Source: an uncultured Pseudomonadales bacterium
Lineage (GTDB): Bacteria; Pseudomonadota; Gammaproteobacteria; Pseudomonadales; Cellvibrionaceae
Length of the DNA: 7,508 nucleotides
Assembly (NCBI GenBank): GCA_938048505.1
Contig: CALIUX010000032.1
Span: 1 to 7,508 of the forward strand
Direction of reading: 5' to 3'
Shown here: positions 6,257 to 7,508 of the stretch, piece by piece
How the letters are laid out: every line of letters begins with the position of its first letter
How positions within the stretch are numbered: the first letter of the stretch is position 1
Program-made: the position numbers and the translations under genes
The notes under the pieces: generated by a model
Seen by the model: only the letters and a program-made list of their open reading frames with translations
Database searches by the model: none
Told to the model about the DNA's origin: nothing

Positions 6257-7324
6257 GTGCAAAACGCCCTTCCTCTTTTTGACGCTCTCTCGTTTGTAGA
6301 AATTCTCTTCTGCATCGCTTGCCTTGTCTTGATGGTAATGGCTAAACGCCTAGTGATGCGGTTTAGTCAAAAGACACCAGCACCAAAGCGCGCATTGCGT
6401 GTTGCTGTGATTAGAGGGTTTTGCTTAGCGGCTATCTCAGCCGTGATGTATTTTGAAATACCGCCTGAACTGAGCCAGCAATATGGGCTTGTTACCGTAT
6501 TAGCCATTGCTGCGAGTTTATACCTTTGCTACTTGGGTAATTTTATCAGCGCGTATTTTATTTTTAAGCGCTATGGAAAAAGCCGCACAGTCGCCGGGAA
6601 AGAAATTACCATCCCGACCTATCAGACGCGCGCCTTATCATTATTGAGTAGCTGCTTTTTTATCATCTTGGCCGTTGTGGCCATTGTGCAGCAACTGGGC
6701 TTTAGTAGTTTGCTTGAAGCCGGTGGGGTGATCGGAGTAATCGGAGTGATGCTCGCACTGACGCAGGGCTCATGGGCACCTGACATTATCAGCGGGCTCA
6801 TATTGCTCAATAGCGACATGATTGAAGAAGGTGATGTGATCGAACTGCCCAACGGTACGATTGCAGAAGTCTTTAAAACAAAGATGTTTCATACCGAGCT
6901 ATTAGACCTTGCGCGTAATATTCGCATTATGGTGCGCAATACCGCTTTGCGAGATCGTACTCTGCGAAATCTTTCACGCTATGCCTCGGTAAAAGGATTA
7001 AGAGAATGCATGGCATATAATATTGGCTACAGCACCCCAGTCAAAGAGGTCGAGGCGCTATTCGAAAAGGTGCGTGATGTGGCCATTCAAAAAGAGCTTC
7101 CTTTTGAAGGTGATCACGATCTAACACTCGCACTTTTAGAAACGGGAGATCATGCTTTGAAGTGGGGAGTCATATTTCACACCAAATCCCCAGGCAAGTT
7201 AATTCAACTGAGACGCGATATTAACCTTATCGCGCAGCAAGAATCACATAAAGTGGGTATCAGTTTATCGACCCCTCTTACGCATGTTGTGGATATGCAT
7301 TCAATACAACCCAAAGCAGAATAA
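6257..7324 (+). CDS. MscS-family mechanosensitive ion channel
   Basis: A 355-residue inner-membrane protein of the small-conductance mechanosensitive channel family, expected to release solutes on hypo-osmotic shock. Hydrophobic segments lie near residues 12-29, 48-66, 79-103 and 128-147. The pore-lining helix follows at about 153-185, with a Gly/Ala-rich face (AGGVIGVIGVMLALTQGSWAPDIISGLILL), then the beta-domain element DMIEEGDVIELPNGTIAEV at ~187-205. The remaining ~150 residues form the cytoplasmic alpha/beta vestibule. It has more N-terminal helices than E. coli MscS (three) and is longer than its 286 residues. The usual I-P-N motif in the beta domain appears as MVRN (residues 225-228). 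The start codon is GTG, with only a weak GAGA site about 8 bases upstream; an alternative start is not obvious. It lies downstream of the SmpA-like gene, but the hairpin between them leaves cotranscription uncertain. Confidence 0.9.
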   Translation: MQNALPLFDALSFVEILFCIACLVLMVMAKRLVMRFSQKTPAPKRALRVAVIRGFCLAAISAVMYFEIPPELSQQYGLVTVLAIAASLYLCYLGNFISAYFIFKRYGKSRTVAGKEITIPTYQTRALSLLSSCFFIILAVVAIVQQLGFSSLLEAGGVIGVIGVMLALTQGSWAPDIISGLILLNSDMIEEGDVIELPNGTIAEVFKTKMFHTELLDLARNIRIMVRNTALRDRTLRNLSRYASVKGLRECMAYNIGYSTPVKEVEALFEKVRDVAIQKELPFEGDHDLTLALLETGDHALKWGVIFHTKSPGKLIQLRRDINLIAQQESHKVGISLSTPLTHVVDMHSIQPKAE

Positions 7325-7337
7325 CTCAGCAGGAGCG

Positions 7338-7385
7338 ACTAAACAGTAGAGCAACTGTTTAGTGCTACGTTATTCTACTGTTTAG
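7338..7385. repeat. Three-arm complementary repeat at the mscS/beta-barrel convergent junction
   Basis: Arm A (ACTAAACAGT, 7338-7347) is perfectly complementary to arm B (ACTGTTTAGT, 7354-7363), giving a 10-bp stem with a 6-base loop. The overlapping CTAAACAGTAGA (7339-7350) is perfectly complementary to arm C (TCTACTGTTTAG, 7374-7385), a 12-bp stem. A can therefore pair with B or C but not both. Arm C contains the stop codon of the minus-strand gene. It lies 13 bases after the mscS stop, where a bidirectional terminator is expected, but neither strand has a convincing T-tract after the A-B stem. Confidence 0.7.
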
Positions 7386-7508
7386 AACTGCCAGCGATAG
7401 CCAGCACTCAAATATAAACCCGTTGATTGAAATTCAATAAACGGTGTTTCTTCTTGTTGCCAGTCATACCCTAAATCAAGCTCTAAACTCAGCTGGCGGC
7501 GCACTCTG
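7382..7508 (-). CDS. Outer-membrane beta-barrel protein, C-terminal fragment (runs off right edge)
   Basis: Only the last 41 residues are in the window; the frame is open to the edge and ends at TAA (7384-7382). The sequence alternates hydrophobic and polar residues as in amphipathic strands: QLSLELDLGYDWQ, then PFIEFQSTGLYLSAGYRWQF. The last residue is Phe, with Tyr and Trp shortly before, the usual C-terminal signal recognised by BamA in outer-membrane barrels. This supports an outer-membrane beta-barrel, but the family cannot be told from one or two strands. It is convergent with mscS, with 57 bp between the stop codons. Confidence 0.65.
   Translation of the reverse strand, partial: RVRRQLSLELDLGYDWQQEETPFIEFQSTGLYLSAGYRWQF

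Overview
The window looks like a chromosomal segment from a gammaproteobacterium with moderate GC content. The evidence is the co-occurrence of a lipoprotein-release operon (lolC-lolD-lolE), a DUF2062 membrane protein and comEC, an arrangement I recall from Pseudomonas and related groups. A Gram-negative envelope is also implied by the Lol system and by a beta-barrel C-terminus ending in an aromatic residue. I cannot resolve the genus. There is no sign of phage, insertion sequence, CRISPR array, rRNA or tRNA.

Layout. (1) Positions 1-1259, minus strand: the N-terminal ~419 codons of comEC (DNA-uptake channel), open to the left edge and starting at a GTG. (2) A 233-bp divergent intergenic region. 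(3) 1493-2005, plus strand: a DUF2062 membrane protein, convergent with lolE. (4) 2039-2145: degenerate 15-bp repeats that resemble the last codons of lolE. (5) Minus strand: lolE (2131-3408), lolD (3413-4114), a 139-bp gap, and lolC (4254-5498). (6) A 321-bp divergent regulatory region with inverted repeats and a TATAAT. (7) 5820-6119, plus strand: a small secreted SmpA/BamE-like protein. (8) A 137-bp spacer with a large-loop hairpin. (9) 6257-7324, plus strand: an MscS-family mechanosensitive channel with a GTG start. (10) A convergent junction with three mutually complementary repeat arms. (11) 7382-7508, minus strand: the last 41 residues of an outer-membrane beta-barrel protein.

How the genes relate. 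LolC, LolD and LolE form the inner-membrane ABC complex that extracts lipoproteins and passes them to periplasmic LolA; LolC carries the recognisable LolA-binding hook. ComEC, DUF2062 and MscS are inner-membrane proteins. The SmpA-like protein is predicted to be periplasmic and the last gene is outer-membrane. The shared theme is cell-envelope function, not one pathway.

I found no convincing new multi-gene system. The most unusual parts are non-coding: both convergent junctions (lolE/DUF2062 and mscS/beta-barrel gene) carry short repeats that overlap and copy the 3' end of the minus-strand gene.
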